DNA of 64,000 bases from Flammeovirga pacifica (GTDB lineage: Bacteria; Bacteroidota; Bacteroidia; Cytophagales; Flammeovirgaceae). Both the position numbers and the translations under genes were made by a program. The notes under the pieces are model-generated. The model was not told the DNA's origin and did no database searches. It was given only the letters and a program-made list of their open reading frames with translations. The stretch spans positions 3,882,007 to 3,946,006 of the forward strand of contig NZ_JRYR02000001.1 of the NCBI RefSeq assembly GCF_000807855.2, written 5' to 3'. Position 1 is the stretch's first letter. The number at the start of each line of letters is the position of its first letter. This document shows positions 28,508 through 38,410 of the stretch, one piece after another.

Positions 28508-30133
28508 ATGACAAACAAAATTCAAAACCCAATTTTAAAAGGGTTTAATCCTGATCCATCGATTATAAGGGTGGGTGACGATTATTTTATTGCCACATCT
28601 ACTTTTGAGTGGTATCCTGGAGTACAAATTCATCACTCCAAAGATTTAATACATTGGAAATTAATTGGGCATCCTTTAAAAAGGTTGTCCCAATTAGACT
28701 TAAGAGGGGTGCCCGATTCTTGTGGAGTCTGGGCTCCTTGTCTTTCCTACCATGAGGGCACTTTTTATTTGGTGTATTCTAATGTGAAAAACTTTGATGG
28801 TCCTTGGAAAGATACACCTAACTATTTAGTGACGACTGAAAATATTTTTGGTGAATGGTCAGAGCCGACATATCTCTCTTCTTGTGGCTTTGATGGTTCT
28901 TTATATCATGATGATGATGGGAAAAAATATTTTGTCAGTTTACGTGTTGATCACAGAGGAGGAAAACTGTTTGGAGGGATTGTTTTGCAAGAATACGATC
29001 ATCAGAAAAAATGTTTGATTGGTGAAATGTCTGATATCTACGCAGGATCTGATATTGGTTTAACCGAAGGGCCTCATATCATTAAAAAAGATGACTATTA
29101 CTATTTGATAACGGCAGAAGGCGGTACAGAATATAATCATGCAGTAAGTATAGCAAGATCAAAAGATATTTTGGGTACTTATGAGACTGCTCCCAATAAT
29201 CCTGTGTTTACAAGTAAGCATTCACAAACAAATACTTTACAAAAGGCAGGACACGGAGATTTTGTACAAACAAAAGAAGGGAATTGGTATGCTGTTTTCT
29301 TAACTGCAAGACCTTTAACCAAAAGAGGAAGATGTACTTTAGGTAGAGAAACGTCTATTGAAAAAATAGTGTGGGAAGAAGGAGAATGGCCAAGGCCATA
29401 TTCGGGGGATAAAGCCCCAAGAAATGAAGTAGAAGGAATTGGTTTACATTTTCCTTTTGAAAAAGAGTCTTCTCATTTCGATTTTTCATCCAATATTCTA
29501 TCTCCGCATTTTGCCTCCTTGAGGGAGCCATTTAGCGATCAATGGATGAAAATTGAAAATGGACAACTTCAATTATTGGGTAGAGCGTCACTGTCATCAT
29601 TCCATGAGCAAAGTATGATGGCCCATAGGGTGCAATCGCATTATGTTGAAGTAGTTAGTAAAGTACTATTTTCACCAGAAAACTTTCAGCAAATGTCGGG
29701 TTTAGTATGTTATTACAATACTGCCCACTTTCATTACTTGTATATCACAACAGATGATGGAGGAAAGAACAAAACGCTGAAAATTATTTCTGCGGATACT
29801 TTTAAGGTTGAAGAAGTAAGATTAGAGAAATTTGTGTTTAATAAAGATCAGAAGCTCTATTTAAAAGTCATTTTTGATCGTGCAGATATTCAATTTAGCT
29901 TTTCGTTGGATGGCGAAAAGTTTGTAGAAATAGGTCCAAGTTTAGATGGATCAATATTATCTGATGATTATATTCAAGATGATGGCACTGGTAGATATCG
30001 ACCAGCATTTACAGGGGCTTTTATTGGTATGACTTGTCAAGATTTATCGGGAGACAAACACCCTGCTTACTTTGATTTTTTTGATTATAAAGAGACGGTC
30101 GATGTGCTAGAAAGGGTAGAAAATGATGCTTAA
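28508..30133 (+). CDS. Glycoside hydrolase family 43, probable beta-xylosidase
   Basis: 541 residues, without a signal peptide, so probably cytoplasmic. The five-blade propeller carries the GH43 catalytic set: the base D16 in NPDPSII, the aspartate of FDGSLYHDDDGK, and the acid E187 in TEGPHII. The C-terminal part (from about residue 325) is the beta-sandwich domain usual in beta-xylosidase/alpha-arabinofuranosidase members (GH43 C2 type). With the porter directly upstream it fits intracellular release of xylose from imported oligosaccharides. Linkage specificity (beta-1,3 or beta-1,4) cannot be read from sequence by eye. Confidence 0.88.
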   Translation: MTNKIQNPILKGFNPDPSIIRVGDDYFIATSTFEWYPGVQIHHSKDLIHWKLIGHPLKRLSQLDLRGVPDSCGVWAPCLSYHEGTFYLVYSNVKNFDGPWKDTPNYLVTTENIFGEWSEPTYLSSCGFDGSLYHDDDGKKYFVSLRVDHRGGKLFGGIVLQEYDHQKKCLIGEMSDIYAGSDIGLTEGPHIIKKDDYYYLITAEGGTEYNHAVSIARSKDILGTYETAPNNPVFTSKHSQTNTLQKAGHGDFVQTKEGNWYAVFLTARPLTKRGRCTLGRETSIEKIVWEEGEWPRPYSGDKAPRNEVEGIGLHFPFEKESSHFDFSSNILSPHFASLREPFSDQWMKIENGQLQLLGRASLSSFHEQSMMAHRVQSHYVEVVSKVLFSPENFQQMSGLVCYYNTAHFHYLYITTDDGGKNKTLKIISADTFKVEEVRLEKFVFNKDQKLYLKVIFDRADIQFSFSLDGEKFVEIGPSLDGSILSDDYIQDDGTGRYRPAFTGAFIGMTCQDLSGDKHPAYFDFFDYKETVDVLERVENDA

Positions 30134-30175
30134 AATACGGTTGCTATAATTGTAAAAAAAGAAGTAAAGCATATT

Positions 30176-30217
30176 AGTGAAGAGTAGAATGATTGAATTT
30201 TGCTCTTCACTTTTTTT
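30176..30217 (+). terminator. Terminator of the porter-GH43 operon
   Basis: AGTGAAGAG (30176-30184) pairs with CTCTTCACT (30203-30211), followed by seven T. It lies 43 bases after the GH43 stop. Confidence 0.8.
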
Positions 30218-30376
30218 ATTGTCTCAAGATTTTGAGATAGTTAGTCAATTATTATGAACTCGATATAATGGCTATCATTTTTCTATTGTGACATTGCTAA
30301 TCTCATAAAATCAAAAAAACTTCTTTAGAATAATGTATTTGATAGAAAATCGCTAAAAAAGTGTCTTAAATACACC

Positions 30377-30416
30377 TGATGTAGAATTGAGTAGTGCTTG
30401 ACGTAGCTGTGAAGTA
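30377..30416 (+). promoter_or_regulatory. Candidate operator array, four 11-bp direct repeats (site 2)
   Basis: Units start at 30377 (TGATGTA), 30388 (TGAGTAG), 30399 (TGACGTA) and 30410 (TGAAGTA), each exactly 11 bases after the last. The last two form TGACGTAGCTGTGAAGTA, matching site 1 at 16 of 18 positions. It ends 140 bases before the susC start. Confidence 0.65.
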
Positions 30417-30556
30417 GTGTTTTTTTTGAGTTTTCACCCTAAAAGCAGCAACATTGTATCAACGAAATGAAATAAACTTGTCTAAAATGTCTAGCGGCTT
30501 TTCGAATCGGTCGTTCAATCTTATTCAACTATTATAAGATTTTAATTTAACAAAAA

Positions 30557-33500
30557 ATGGATGATACTATGAATTACAAATACCAACTAGGTACGTCATT
30601 CAAGCTACTAACTAAGTCATTCCTTCTTGGAATATTTTTTAGCTTATTTTCTCTTCAATCTTTTGGTCAAGATCAAATAATTAAGGGAACAGTCAATGAT
30701 GATGTCAATCCTATCCCAGGTGCAAACATTAAAATACAAGGAACTTCTATAGGTACAGTCACAGATTTTGATGGAAATTTTAAAATCGTAGCCAAAAGTG
30801 GAGAAGTACTTGTATTCTCTTTTGTTGGTTATAAAGACCAAATTGTAGAAATAACTAATCAAACTACATTAAACATTGTTTTACAAGAAGATGTAAAGCA
30901 AATGGAAGAAGTAGTCGTTATTGGTTACGGTACACAAAACAAAAAAGATGTTACAGGTGCTGTAGCATCAGTAGACAGCGAGGCATTGGCTATTGCTGTT
31001 GAACCAAGTGCGGAAATGGCTATGCAAGGTAAAGTTGCAGGTGTTACGGTTTCTCAAAGTTCAGGTTCTCCAGGTTCTGCTTCAACAATTACCATTCGTG
31101 GTCAAGGTACTATTGGAGATGCGTCTCCTTTATATGTTGTTGATGGTATTCTTACAACTAATATTTCTTTCCTGAACCCGAATGATATTGAAAAAATGGA
31201 TGTATTAAAAGATGCATCTGCAACAGCAATTTACGGTTCTAGAGGTGCCAACGGGGTAATTATTATTACTACCAAAAAAGGGAAGGAAGGACATATGAAT
31301 GTTTCTTTTGATGCTTATGCGGGTGTTCAGCAAGTAGGTAATAAGATTCCTTTAACGAATCAATATGAATTAGCGTTCCTAATTAATGAAGCAAGAATTA
31401 ATGACGGTCTTCCAGAAAAATATTCATTTGATGAATTACAAGAATTAAAAAAATCTCCGGGAACAAACTGGCAAGATGAGGTATTTAGTAAACCATCTGA
31501 AGCTTCAGTACAGAATTATCAATTTACTGCAAGTGGAGGTAATGCTAAATCTCAATACCTAATGAGTTTGAACTATTTTGATCAGAAAGGTATTATTGCT
31601 CCATCTGGTTACAAACGTATCTCGGGAAGGTTAAATGTGAAATCTCAAGTTACTGATTTTCTTGCTTTAGGATCAAACATTGTGATTACGAATTCAAGTC
31701 AAGAAGTTATCCCTCAAAATAATGAATACGAAGATCCAATTATGCATATGTTGGCAATGGATCCTATGGCACCCGTTTATGCTCCAGAAAATGATGAAGG
31801 AAAAGTATACGGTGCATCACAGATTTCAGATCAGTTTACTAACCCTGTTGGACGCTTAGATCTGAACAATGATAATATTGGAGTGGATAGATACATGGCG
31901 AATGTATTTGCAGAGTTGGAGCCAATTAAAGGTTTGACATTTAAGTCGATGTTTGGTTTTGATAGAGTGTACTTAGAGAGAAAAGTTTTCAATCCTAAGT
32001 TCGATGATGCCAACAACTTAAAATTATCAAGAACATCGGGTAACTTATTTATCAGCCAAGAAAAGCACTTTACTTACACTTGGGATAATACAGTTACTTT
32101 CAAAAGAAACTGGAATAATAAACATGACTTAACTGTATTAGGAGGTTTCTCTCTATACAATGAGTACCATGAGTTCTTCAATGGAGGTAAAGGTGGATTG
32201 TCTAATCAAGAGTACTTAAGGTTCCTTGATGCAGGTATCGATCAAGAAACAGATACAGCACCAAGAAACTTCGCTCAAGATGCTGGAATTATGTCCTTTT
32301 TAGGTAGAGCGATGTACAGTTACGATGACCGTTACTTAGTTACAGCTACTTTCCGAAGAGATGGTACATCAAGATTGTCAGAGAAAAACCGTTGGGGTAC
32401 TTTCCCTTCATTTGCCCTAGCTTGGAAGATTTCAAACGAAGGTTTTATGAGCGGAGTTGATTTTGTAAAGGACCTAAAATTAAGAGGTGGTTGGGGACAA
32501 GTAGCCAACGATAAAATGCCAAACAACCTTGGTTTTTATCCTACAATCTCTACAGTAACCAATGGACTAAGATACCCTTCAGGAACAGGGGCAATTATGG
32601 ACGGTGCATCTTTAACAACAGGTCCTACAACTAATTTGGTTTGGGAAACTTCTGAACAACTAAACATAGGTTTAGACGCTGTATTCCTAAGAAATAGATT
32701 ATCTACTTCAGTAGATTTGTACCAGAAAAAGACATTAGATATGCTTTTCCAAGCAGATATCTTAGGATCATCTGGATTTACTCAAAACCCTTGGTCTAAT
32801 GGTGCTTCTGTTCAGAACTCAGGTATTGAGTTAGTATTAGGCTGGGCAGATGAAACAAAAAGCGGGTTTGCTTACAGTATTTCAGGTAACTTCTCATACA
32901 ATAAAAATGAAGTACTAAGTACTGGTGCTAAAACACCATTTTATACAGCTCCATTTTTCGGAAAAGATGTCTTAATCACTAAAGAAGGAGAATCAATTGG
33001 TTCTATTTATGGATACGAAACTGATGGTGTATATCAGTCTGATCCAACTGCTGATGATGCTGTGTTAAACAATTCTGTATCTGCAGGTGACTTGAGATAT
33101 AAAGATTTGGATGGAGACGGTAAGATCACACCAAACGATAGAAAAGTTTTAGGAAATACTATCCCGGTATACACTTTTGGTTTAACCACTAATCTTAGCT
33201 ATAAAGGATTTGATTTAATCATTTTCCTTCAAGGAATGGGTGGCCATAAAATCTTCAACGGTATCAAGTATAACTTAAATGCTCCAAATACCAACTATAT
33301 GTCCTTAACTATGGAAAACAGATGGACAAAGGCAGGTTCTACTAATGAGCATCCAAGAGTAACAGGTACAGCAAATAATAAATTATACTCTGATTATTAT
33401 GTAGAAGATGGAGACTTCTTAAGATTAAGAAACTTGCAATTAGGTTATACAATACCTAGTAATATCACGAATAAAATTGGAGTAAAGAAGTTTAGAATTT

Positions 33501-33664
33501 ATGTAGCAGGACAAAACTTAGTGACACTTACGAAGTACACTGGGTTTGACCCAGAAATTGGACAGAACTTATCTTCAGCACAAAGTGCCATTGATTTCAG
33601 TATTGATAGAGGAAATTATCCGGTACCAAGAGTATATACTGCAGGTGTAAACATTAGCTTCTAA
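30557..33664 (+). CDS. SusC/RagA family TonB-linked outer-membrane protein
   Basis: 1035 residues. Signal peptide (LLTKSFLLGIFFSLFSLQSFGQ), a carboxypeptidase-D-like regulatory domain (IIKGTVNDDVNPIPGANIKIQ, residues 38-115), TonB-box region MEEVVVIGYGTQNKKDVTGAV, plug (VDGILTTNISFLNPNDIEKMDVLKDASATAIYGSRGANGVI-type), and a 22-strand barrel ending in VPRVYTAGVNISF. It imports oligosaccharides with SusD, encoded 12 bases downstream. The neighbouring xylanolytic and xylose genes suggest xylo-oligosaccharides. ATG 30557 is used; a second ATG four codons later is equally possible. Confidence 0.93.
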   Translation: MDDTMNYKYQLGTSFKLLTKSFLLGIFFSLFSLQSFGQDQIIKGTVNDDVNPIPGANIKIQGTSIGTVTDFDGNFKIVAKSGEVLVFSFVGYKDQIVEITNQTTLNIVLQEDVKQMEEVVVIGYGTQNKKDVTGAVASVDSEALAIAVEPSAEMAMQGKVAGVTVSQSSGSPGSASTITIRGQGTIGDASPLYVVDGILTTNISFLNPNDIEKMDVLKDASATAIYGSRGANGVIIITTKKGKEGHMNVSFDAYAGVQQVGNKIPLTNQYELAFLINEARINDGLPEKYSFDELQELKKSPGTNWQDEVFSKPSEASVQNYQFTASGGNAKSQYLMSLNYFDQKGIIAPSGYKRISGRLNVKSQVTDFLALGSNIVITNSSQEVIPQNNEYEDPIMHMLAMDPMAPVYAPENDEGKVYGASQISDQFTNPVGRLDLNNDNIGVDRYMANVFAELEPIKGLTFKSMFGFDRVYLERKVFNPKFDDANNLKLSRTSGNLFISQEKHFTYTWDNTVTFKRNWNNKHDLTVLGGFSLYNEYHEFFNGGKGGLSNQEYLRFLDAGIDQETDTAPRNFAQDAGIMSFLGRAMYSYDDRYLVTATFRRDGTSRLSEKNRWGTFPSFALAWKISNEGFMSGVDFVKDLKLRGGWGQVANDKMPNNLGFYPTISTVTNGLRYPSGTGAIMDGASLTTGPTTNLVWETSEQLNIGLDAVFLRNRLSTSVDLYQKKTLDMLFQADILGSSGFTQNPWSNGASVQNSGIELVLGWADETKSGFAYSISGNFSYNKNEVLSTGAKTPFYTAPFFGKDVLITKEGESIGSIYGYETDGVYQSDPTADDAVLNNSVSAGDLRYKDLDGDGKITPNDRKVLGNTIPVYTFGLTTNLSYKGFDLIIFLQGMGGHKIFNGIKYNLNAPNTNYMSLTMENRWTKAGSTNEHPRVTGTANNKLYSDYYVEDGDFLRLRNLQLGYTIPSNITNKIGVKKFRIYVAGQNLVTLTKYTGFDPEIGQNLSSAQSAIDFSIDRGNYPVPRVYTAGVNISF

Positions 33665-33676
33665 TTAGAATTTGAT

Positions 33677-35218
33677 ATGAAAAATATATATAAAATAGTC
33701 ATCTTTTTATCTCTATTGTTGGCAGGTTCAGCTTGTTCTAACTTCTTAGATCGTGAGCCTTTAGCAAGAGAAACAACGGAAACATTTGTTTCTGATCCAG
33801 AGAATCTAGAATTAATGGTTATTGCTGGGTACGACCCAATGCAATGGAGATTTGAAGGAACGCAATTCTATAACTATTTCATTTTTGGAGATATTGCTTC
33901 GGATGATGCTGATAAAGGTGGTTTATCAGAAACTGATTTAGATTATATGACAATGGTGCAGAAGTTTCAATGGAATGCATCAGAACCGTTGTTTGAGTCT
34001 GTTTGGAAAAGACATTTCGCAGGGGTATTTAGAGCAAACACAGTTCTATTTAATGTAGAAGTAGGCAAGGCTTCTGTAGATGAAAATACCTATAACCAGG
34101 TAAAAGGAGAGGGTTTATTCTTAAGAGGATGGCATTATTTTCAGTTAGTTAAAATGTATGGAGGTGTTCCAATGTTCACATCATTGGAAGATTATGAGAA
34201 CCTTAATTCGACACCTAGATCATCAGAAGCAGAATTGTATGAGCTGATTTTGAATGATTTTAAAGCAGCAGGAGCTTTATTAAAAACAAAAGATCAATAC
34301 GATGCGGAGTACTTAGGAAGAGCCACTTCAGGAATGGCGTATTCTTATTTTGCAAAAGCAGCTTTATACTCAAACAACGAGTCCACTTATGAGGAAGCGT
34401 ATACTTATGCCAAAAATGTAATAGAAAGTGGACAGTATGCATTAGTAGATGATTACGCTAATATTTGGCGTTTAGAGGAAGAGAATGGAAAAGAATCTAT
34501 TTTCGAAGTGCAGTTCGAACCTTCTAATTTCAATAACTGGTCTACTCAAGGAGAAGGAGCCGGTGAGAATATGATGCAATCTCCAAGAGCAGGAGGTAAT
34601 TCAGGTAACCCTGCATCCATTGGAGAAGGTTGGGGTTTTAATTTACCAACTGTAGTTTTAGAAAAAGCATTTAGAGATGCTGGTGATGATATTCGAAGAG
34701 AGCAAACTATCATTTATGATGGTGAAGAAGTTTACCCTGGTGAAGGTACAATTCGTGTAGCTCAACCAGGAGACACGAATAGTGATTGGTACAATACTAC
34801 AGGGTTTGCACCTCAAAAGTATTTCCTTCCACAAAGAGAGTTAACAACAAATTTTGGTGATAACCGCTACAATGGTCATTCTAACTATAGAATGTTTAGA
34901 TATGCTGATTTATTATTGTTTGCTTCTGAATTAGCAATACGTACTGGTAAAGGAGGTGCAGCAGATTATTTAAATCAGGTGAGAGCAAGAGTAAATCTTG
35001 CACCAATTGCATCGCCAACTTTAGACGATGTTTATAATGAACGTAGATTAGAGTTGGCTATGGAAGGACATCGCTTCTTTGATCAAGTGAGAACAGGACA
35101 AATCACAGCTGAATTAGTGGGTGAGGGCTTTGTTCAAGGGGTGCACGAAAAGTTCCCTATTCCACAATCAGAAATTGATCTAACTGACGGGTTGATTACA
35201 GGTAACCCAAGTAACTAG
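33677..35218 (+). CDS. SusD/RagB family nutrient-binding outer-membrane lipoprotein
   Basis: 513 residues. Lipoprotein signal with lipobox LAGSAC (Cys20), followed by SNFLDREPLA. TPR-like helices carry the family stretch GEGLFLRGWHYFQLVKMYGGVPMF and, later, YNERRLELAMEGHRFFDQVRTG near the C-terminus. It caps the SusC barrel and captures the glycan. The ORF is complete. Confidence 0.94.
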   Translation: MKNIYKIVIFLSLLLAGSACSNFLDREPLARETTETFVSDPENLELMVIAGYDPMQWRFEGTQFYNYFIFGDIASDDADKGGLSETDLDYMTMVQKFQWNASEPLFESVWKRHFAGVFRANTVLFNVEVGKASVDENTYNQVKGEGLFLRGWHYFQLVKMYGGVPMFTSLEDYENLNSTPRSSEAELYELILNDFKAAGALLKTKDQYDAEYLGRATSGMAYSYFAKAALYSNNESTYEEAYTYAKNVIESGQYALVDDYANIWRLEEENGKESIFEVQFEPSNFNNWSTQGEGAGENMMQSPRAGGNSGNPASIGEGWGFNLPTVVLEKAFRDAGDDIRREQTIIYDGEEVYPGEGTIRVAQPGDTNSDWYNTTGFAPQKYFLPQRELTTNFGDNRYNGHSNYRMFRYADLLLFASELAIRTGKGGAADYLNQVRARVNLAPIASPTLDDVYNERRLELAMEGHRFFDQVRTGQITAELVGEGFVQGVHEKFPIPQSEIDLTDGLITGNPSN

Positions 35219-35228
35219 TGTGTTATAT

Positions 35229-35265
35229 CCGTTAGCTCATAGTTGAAAATCTATGAAGCTGACGG
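35229..35265 (+). promoter_or_regulatory. Intercistronic hairpin after susD
   Basis: CCGTTAGCTCATAG pairs with CTATGAAGCTGACGG, apart from small mismatches, around an 8-base loop. No T-run follows, so it is more likely a processing or stabilising hairpin that separates the susCD message from the downstream genes than a terminator. A further small hairpin is at 35345-35358. Confidence 0.5.
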
Positions 35266-35385
35266 GATTACTATAAAATACTTCTTTCGTTCGTTTGGTA
35301 ATTTTTTACCATGCTGGCATCGTACTGCCCAAACTTTTTAAACAGAGCAATTTTGCTCCAACATTTATTTAAAATTTGAATTGAA

Positions 35386-36927
35386 ATGAAAAATTTAAAC
35401 TTTATCAAATGGCTTTTGATAGGCTTTATTGCACTTACTTTTGGTGCTTGTTCTGAAGAAGATAAAAATAATGACCCTTCAGATCCAACAGGTCCCTCTG
35501 GAACATTAACTTTTGTACAAACAGAAGGAGCAGATTATGAAGTAACATTTACAGTTGAAGAAGCTCAAAATGTAAACTCATTCAAATTTGATTTTGGTGA
35601 TAACACGTCTGAAACTACAACAGAGTCATCAATTACTCATCATTATTTAGAAATTGGAGATTTTGAAGTAACTGTAACATTAACAGGTGATGACGATGCA
35701 ACACAAATAACTACAAACGTATCAGTAACAAAAATTGATGTTGGGGAAATTTGTAGTAATGAATACTATAAATATCTGACAGGTGGTTGTGATAGTGAAG
35801 GTAAAGTATGGAGGTTATCTAATGCATATGGTTCACATGGTGTTGGTCCTGCAGATGGAGAAGAGGCAATTTGGTGGCAATCAGAGTATGATCACTGGAA
35901 TGGTAATAATGGTGAGGGTTTTACAATGACAGAATCAATGACTTCTCGTTTTACATTCTCTTTAATACCAAACGTAATGGGTGTTTCAGCAACTCATCAA
36001 ATCAATAACTGGCAAGTCGATACTGAAGCAGAACCATTTGTAGATTTCCAAACTTCTTATTCTGGTGAAAGCGAATATGGTTTCTCTGTAACTGAGGAAG
36101 AAGGTAAAATGTACTTATCATTAAATGGTGGTGGTTATATGTCATACTATCAAGAAGTAGACGGAGCACCTGCATCAAAATATGAGATTGTAGCTTTAAC
36201 AGAAACTGAGTTATATGTAAGATATCTTAATGTCCTTAACTACAATGATGGAGATGGTAAAAATTATAGATACTTAAGATTTGTACAAGAGGATGTAGTA
36301 GAGGAAGCACCAGAGGAAGAAATTAAAGATTTAGAGTATAGATCAATTTCTGCTTCATTTAATGGTACTATGGATGTAGCAGTAGGTGATGAAACATTAG
36401 AATTTATCAATGAAGCTGATATTGTAACTTCTTTTGTAGAAGATCCAATTGATGCGACTACTCAAGTATTATTATATACAAAAAATGGAACAGTAGATGA
36501 TGTTCAAGTGACATTGAATCATAGAATGGATTTATCAACAAATAACACATTCAAATTAAAAGTTTACTTCCCTTCTTCAAACGATTATGATACAATAGAT
36601 GAAACTGCAGAAGCTTGGAAAGACACTGATGGAAGTTTAGATGCTATGGTAAACGTGAAGTTGTATGATACAAAAATGGGGGGAAATGCTTGGCAAACTG
36701 AAGCAGCTATTCGTGTGTCTTCAGATCTTCGTGATCAATGGGTGGAAGTAGAATTTAACTACTCAGGACATGAAGTATTAAATAGAGATAATGGGGATGT
36801 GGTATGGGATGATGCTGCAACTTCAGATACTTATGACAAGATTATAATCCAAATTGGTGGAGAAGGTCATAAGCAATCAGGTACTTTCTATATCAAAGAT
36901 TTTGAATTAGTTGAAACAGTAAACTAA
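35386..36927 (+). CDS. PKD-domain lipoprotein, probable surface glycan-binding protein
   Basis: 513 residues. The lipobox is LTFGAC (Cys21), followed by an acidic, proline-containing spacer. A PKD domain spans about residues 35-115 (FKFDFGDNTSETT then HHYLEIGDFEVTVTLTG). The middle part (residues 120-305) is rich in Trp and Gly (KVWRLSNAYGSHGV, EAIWWQSEYDHWNGNNGEG). The end (from about 320) looks like a jelly-roll binding module (TFKLKVYFP, WVEVEFNYSG, GTFYIKDFELVE). Gene position after SusD fits a SusE/F-like glycan-binding protein. No catalytic residues can be assigned. I do not recognise a closer family. Confidence 0.65.
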   Translation: MKNLNFIKWLLIGFIALTFGACSEEDKNNDPSDPTGPSGTLTFVQTEGADYEVTFTVEEAQNVNSFKFDFGDNTSETTTESSITHHYLEIGDFEVTVTLTGDDDATQITTNVSVTKIDVGEICSNEYYKYLTGGCDSEGKVWRLSNAYGSHGVGPADGEEAIWWQSEYDHWNGNNGEGFTMTESMTSRFTFSLIPNVMGVSATHQINNWQVDTEAEPFVDFQTSYSGESEYGFSVTEEEGKMYLSLNGGGYMSYYQEVDGAPASKYEIVALTETELYVRYLNVLNYNDGDGKNYRYLRFVQEDVVEEAPEEEIKDLEYRSISASFNGTMDVAVGDETLEFINEADIVTSFVEDPIDATTQVLLYTKNGTVDDVQVTLNHRMDLSTNNTFKLKVYFPSSNDYDTIDETAEAWKDTDGSLDAMVNVKLYDTKMGGNAWQTEAAIRVSSDLRDQWVEVEFNYSGHEVLNRDNGDVVWDDAATSDTYDKIIIQIGGEGHKQSGTFYIKDFELVETVN

Positions 36928-36953
36928 TCAGTTAATTATCAGATCAGATAAGT

Positions 36954-36985
36954 TATCCCCCTTTATCTTAAAGGGGGATATTTTT
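36954..36985 (+). terminator. Strong terminator directly before the GH26 gene
   Basis: An 11-bp stem with five G-C pairs (36954-36964 with 36970-36980), loop ATCTT, and a T-run to 36985. The GH26 start codon is only 15 bases downstream, so the gene must be read through it or from a promoter inside the upstream gene. Confidence 0.8.
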
Positions 36986-36999
36986 ACAAATAGTGAAAT

Positions 37000-38307
37000 A
37001 TGAGATGCATAAAAATATTTTTTACACTCTTGTTAGTTGCTTCGTTTTCTAACGGACAAACAAGAAATTCCTGCTTATCGGGACAAGCAAAATTTGCCCC
37101 AATAGATGGAAAAAGACTTTTAATTTTAGGTCAAGATTTAGGAGCTGTAGGTGGTTTAGATAGATATAATTCAGGCTATATTGATTCCTTTGCTGATTTA
37201 CCAGCAGGTATAACAACTTATACCTCTCTACCTACTTTAGGAGGATTATATAGTACTGTAAATTATGGAGCGGGTGATGTTTCCGCTAAAGTATACGCAG
37301 ATTCACCAGAGTTTAATCAAACCTCTTTTGTTATTGGATTGTACTTAGTTGATCAAGAAAAGAGAATTAGTGATGGTGATTATGATGAACAAATAAGGAA
37401 ATTAGCCAATTGGATTAAAGACACAAATCGCCCTGTTTATTTAAGAATAGGATACGAATTTGATGGAGATCACAATCATTATAATTCCACATATTATAAA
37501 TCTATGTGGAGAAAAATTGTAGATATTTTTGATGAAGAAGCAGTAGCCAACTGCGATTTTGTTTGGCAATCGGATGGGGTACATTCAGTAGCATTTATGC
37601 AAAATTATTACCCTGGCGATGAGTATGTAGATTGGATGGGCTTTTCTTATTTTCAGAAAAATGCAGGTGGCGATTTAATTCGTTACGCAGAAATTAAGAA
37701 TAAACCAGTAATGATTGCTGAAGCTACACCAAGAGGTTATGATTTGCAAAATGATAATGGAACGACCGCATGGAATAGTTGGTTTAAACCATTATTTGAG
37801 TTGATGGATAATCACACAATCATTAAAGGGTTGGCCTATATCAATACAGATTGGGACAGTCAACCGATGTGGAGAGGAGAAAATTGGGGTGATACTCGTT
37901 TACAAGTAAATGAAATAATTAAAACCAATTGGGATACAGAATTGCAAGGCGAGGAATGGATTTTTGGAGGAAATGAATTTTTTGAAAATGTAGGCTATCC
38001 TTATGATCAAATTACAGACAATTGTTTCCCTTCAGAAGATGGTCAGGTAACCAGTGTAAACGATGAAGACTTTAGATGGGGATACGTTTGTAATACTGAA
38101 ATTGGAGGCTTAAAACTCTATTTAGATAACTGCAAAGAAATTAAATCTATAACTCTGCTAGAGGCTACTTCTGGGAAAATCATCAATGAAATTGCAGCAC
38201 CTCAGCAAAACATAAACAACATTCAAACTTCAAATGGACTGTATATACTCAGTGTTGAAGACTTCGAAGGAAACTTGAGTCGTGTGAAGGTGATGGTGTG
38301 TAATTAG
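37000..38307 (+). CDS. Secreted GH26 glycosidase, probable endo-beta-1,3-xylanase, with T9SS-like C-terminus
   Basis: 435 residues. Signal peptide IFFTLLLVASFSNGQ. The (beta/alpha)8 domain begins near residue 30 (KRLLILGQDLGAVGGLDRYN). Catalytic residues are the acid/base E153 in RIGYEFDG and the nucleophile E241 in MIAEATP. The stretch FVWQSDGV...YYPGDEYVDWMGFSYF resembles the beta-1,3-xylanase branch of GH26 more than classic mannanases, as I remember those sequences. The last 75 residues (SITLLEATSGKIINEI then GLYILSVEDFEGNLSRVKVMV) look like a T9SS sorting domain, so the enzyme is probably exported to the cell surface. It lies downstream of the SusCD set and is preceded by a terminator. 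Confidence 0.8.
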   Translation: MRCIKIFFTLLLVASFSNGQTRNSCLSGQAKFAPIDGKRLLILGQDLGAVGGLDRYNSGYIDSFADLPAGITTYTSLPTLGGLYSTVNYGAGDVSAKVYADSPEFNQTSFVIGLYLVDQEKRISDGDYDEQIRKLANWIKDTNRPVYLRIGYEFDGDHNHYNSTYYKSMWRKIVDIFDEEAVANCDFVWQSDGVHSVAFMQNYYPGDEYVDWMGFSYFQKNAGGDLIRYAEIKNKPVMIAEATPRGYDLQNDNGTTAWNSWFKPLFELMDNHTIIKGLAYINTDWDSQPMWRGENWGDTRLQVNEIIKTNWDTELQGEEWIFGGNEFFENVGYPYDQITDNCFPSEDGQVTSVNDEDFRWGYVCNTEIGGLKLYLDNCKEIKSITLLEATSGKIINEIAAPQQNINNIQTSNGLYILSVEDFEGNLSRVKVMVCN

Positions 38308-38410
38308 ATCCTTGCCAACCTGTTACGGTACATGATACATAAAAATATCATAGACTTTTAGAATAACAGCAATTGAAGACAGCGCTATTTTTAATAATTT
38401 ACAAGAATTT

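Larger units (their letters stand above)
30134..30556. other. Intergenic region before susC
   Basis: 423 bases. It holds the GH43 terminator at the left and the four-unit operator array at 30377-30416. A long T-run (30419-30428) lies just after the array. No TAnnTTTG promoter was found between the array and susC, as expected for an activator-dependent promoter. No ORF of note. Confidence 0.6.
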
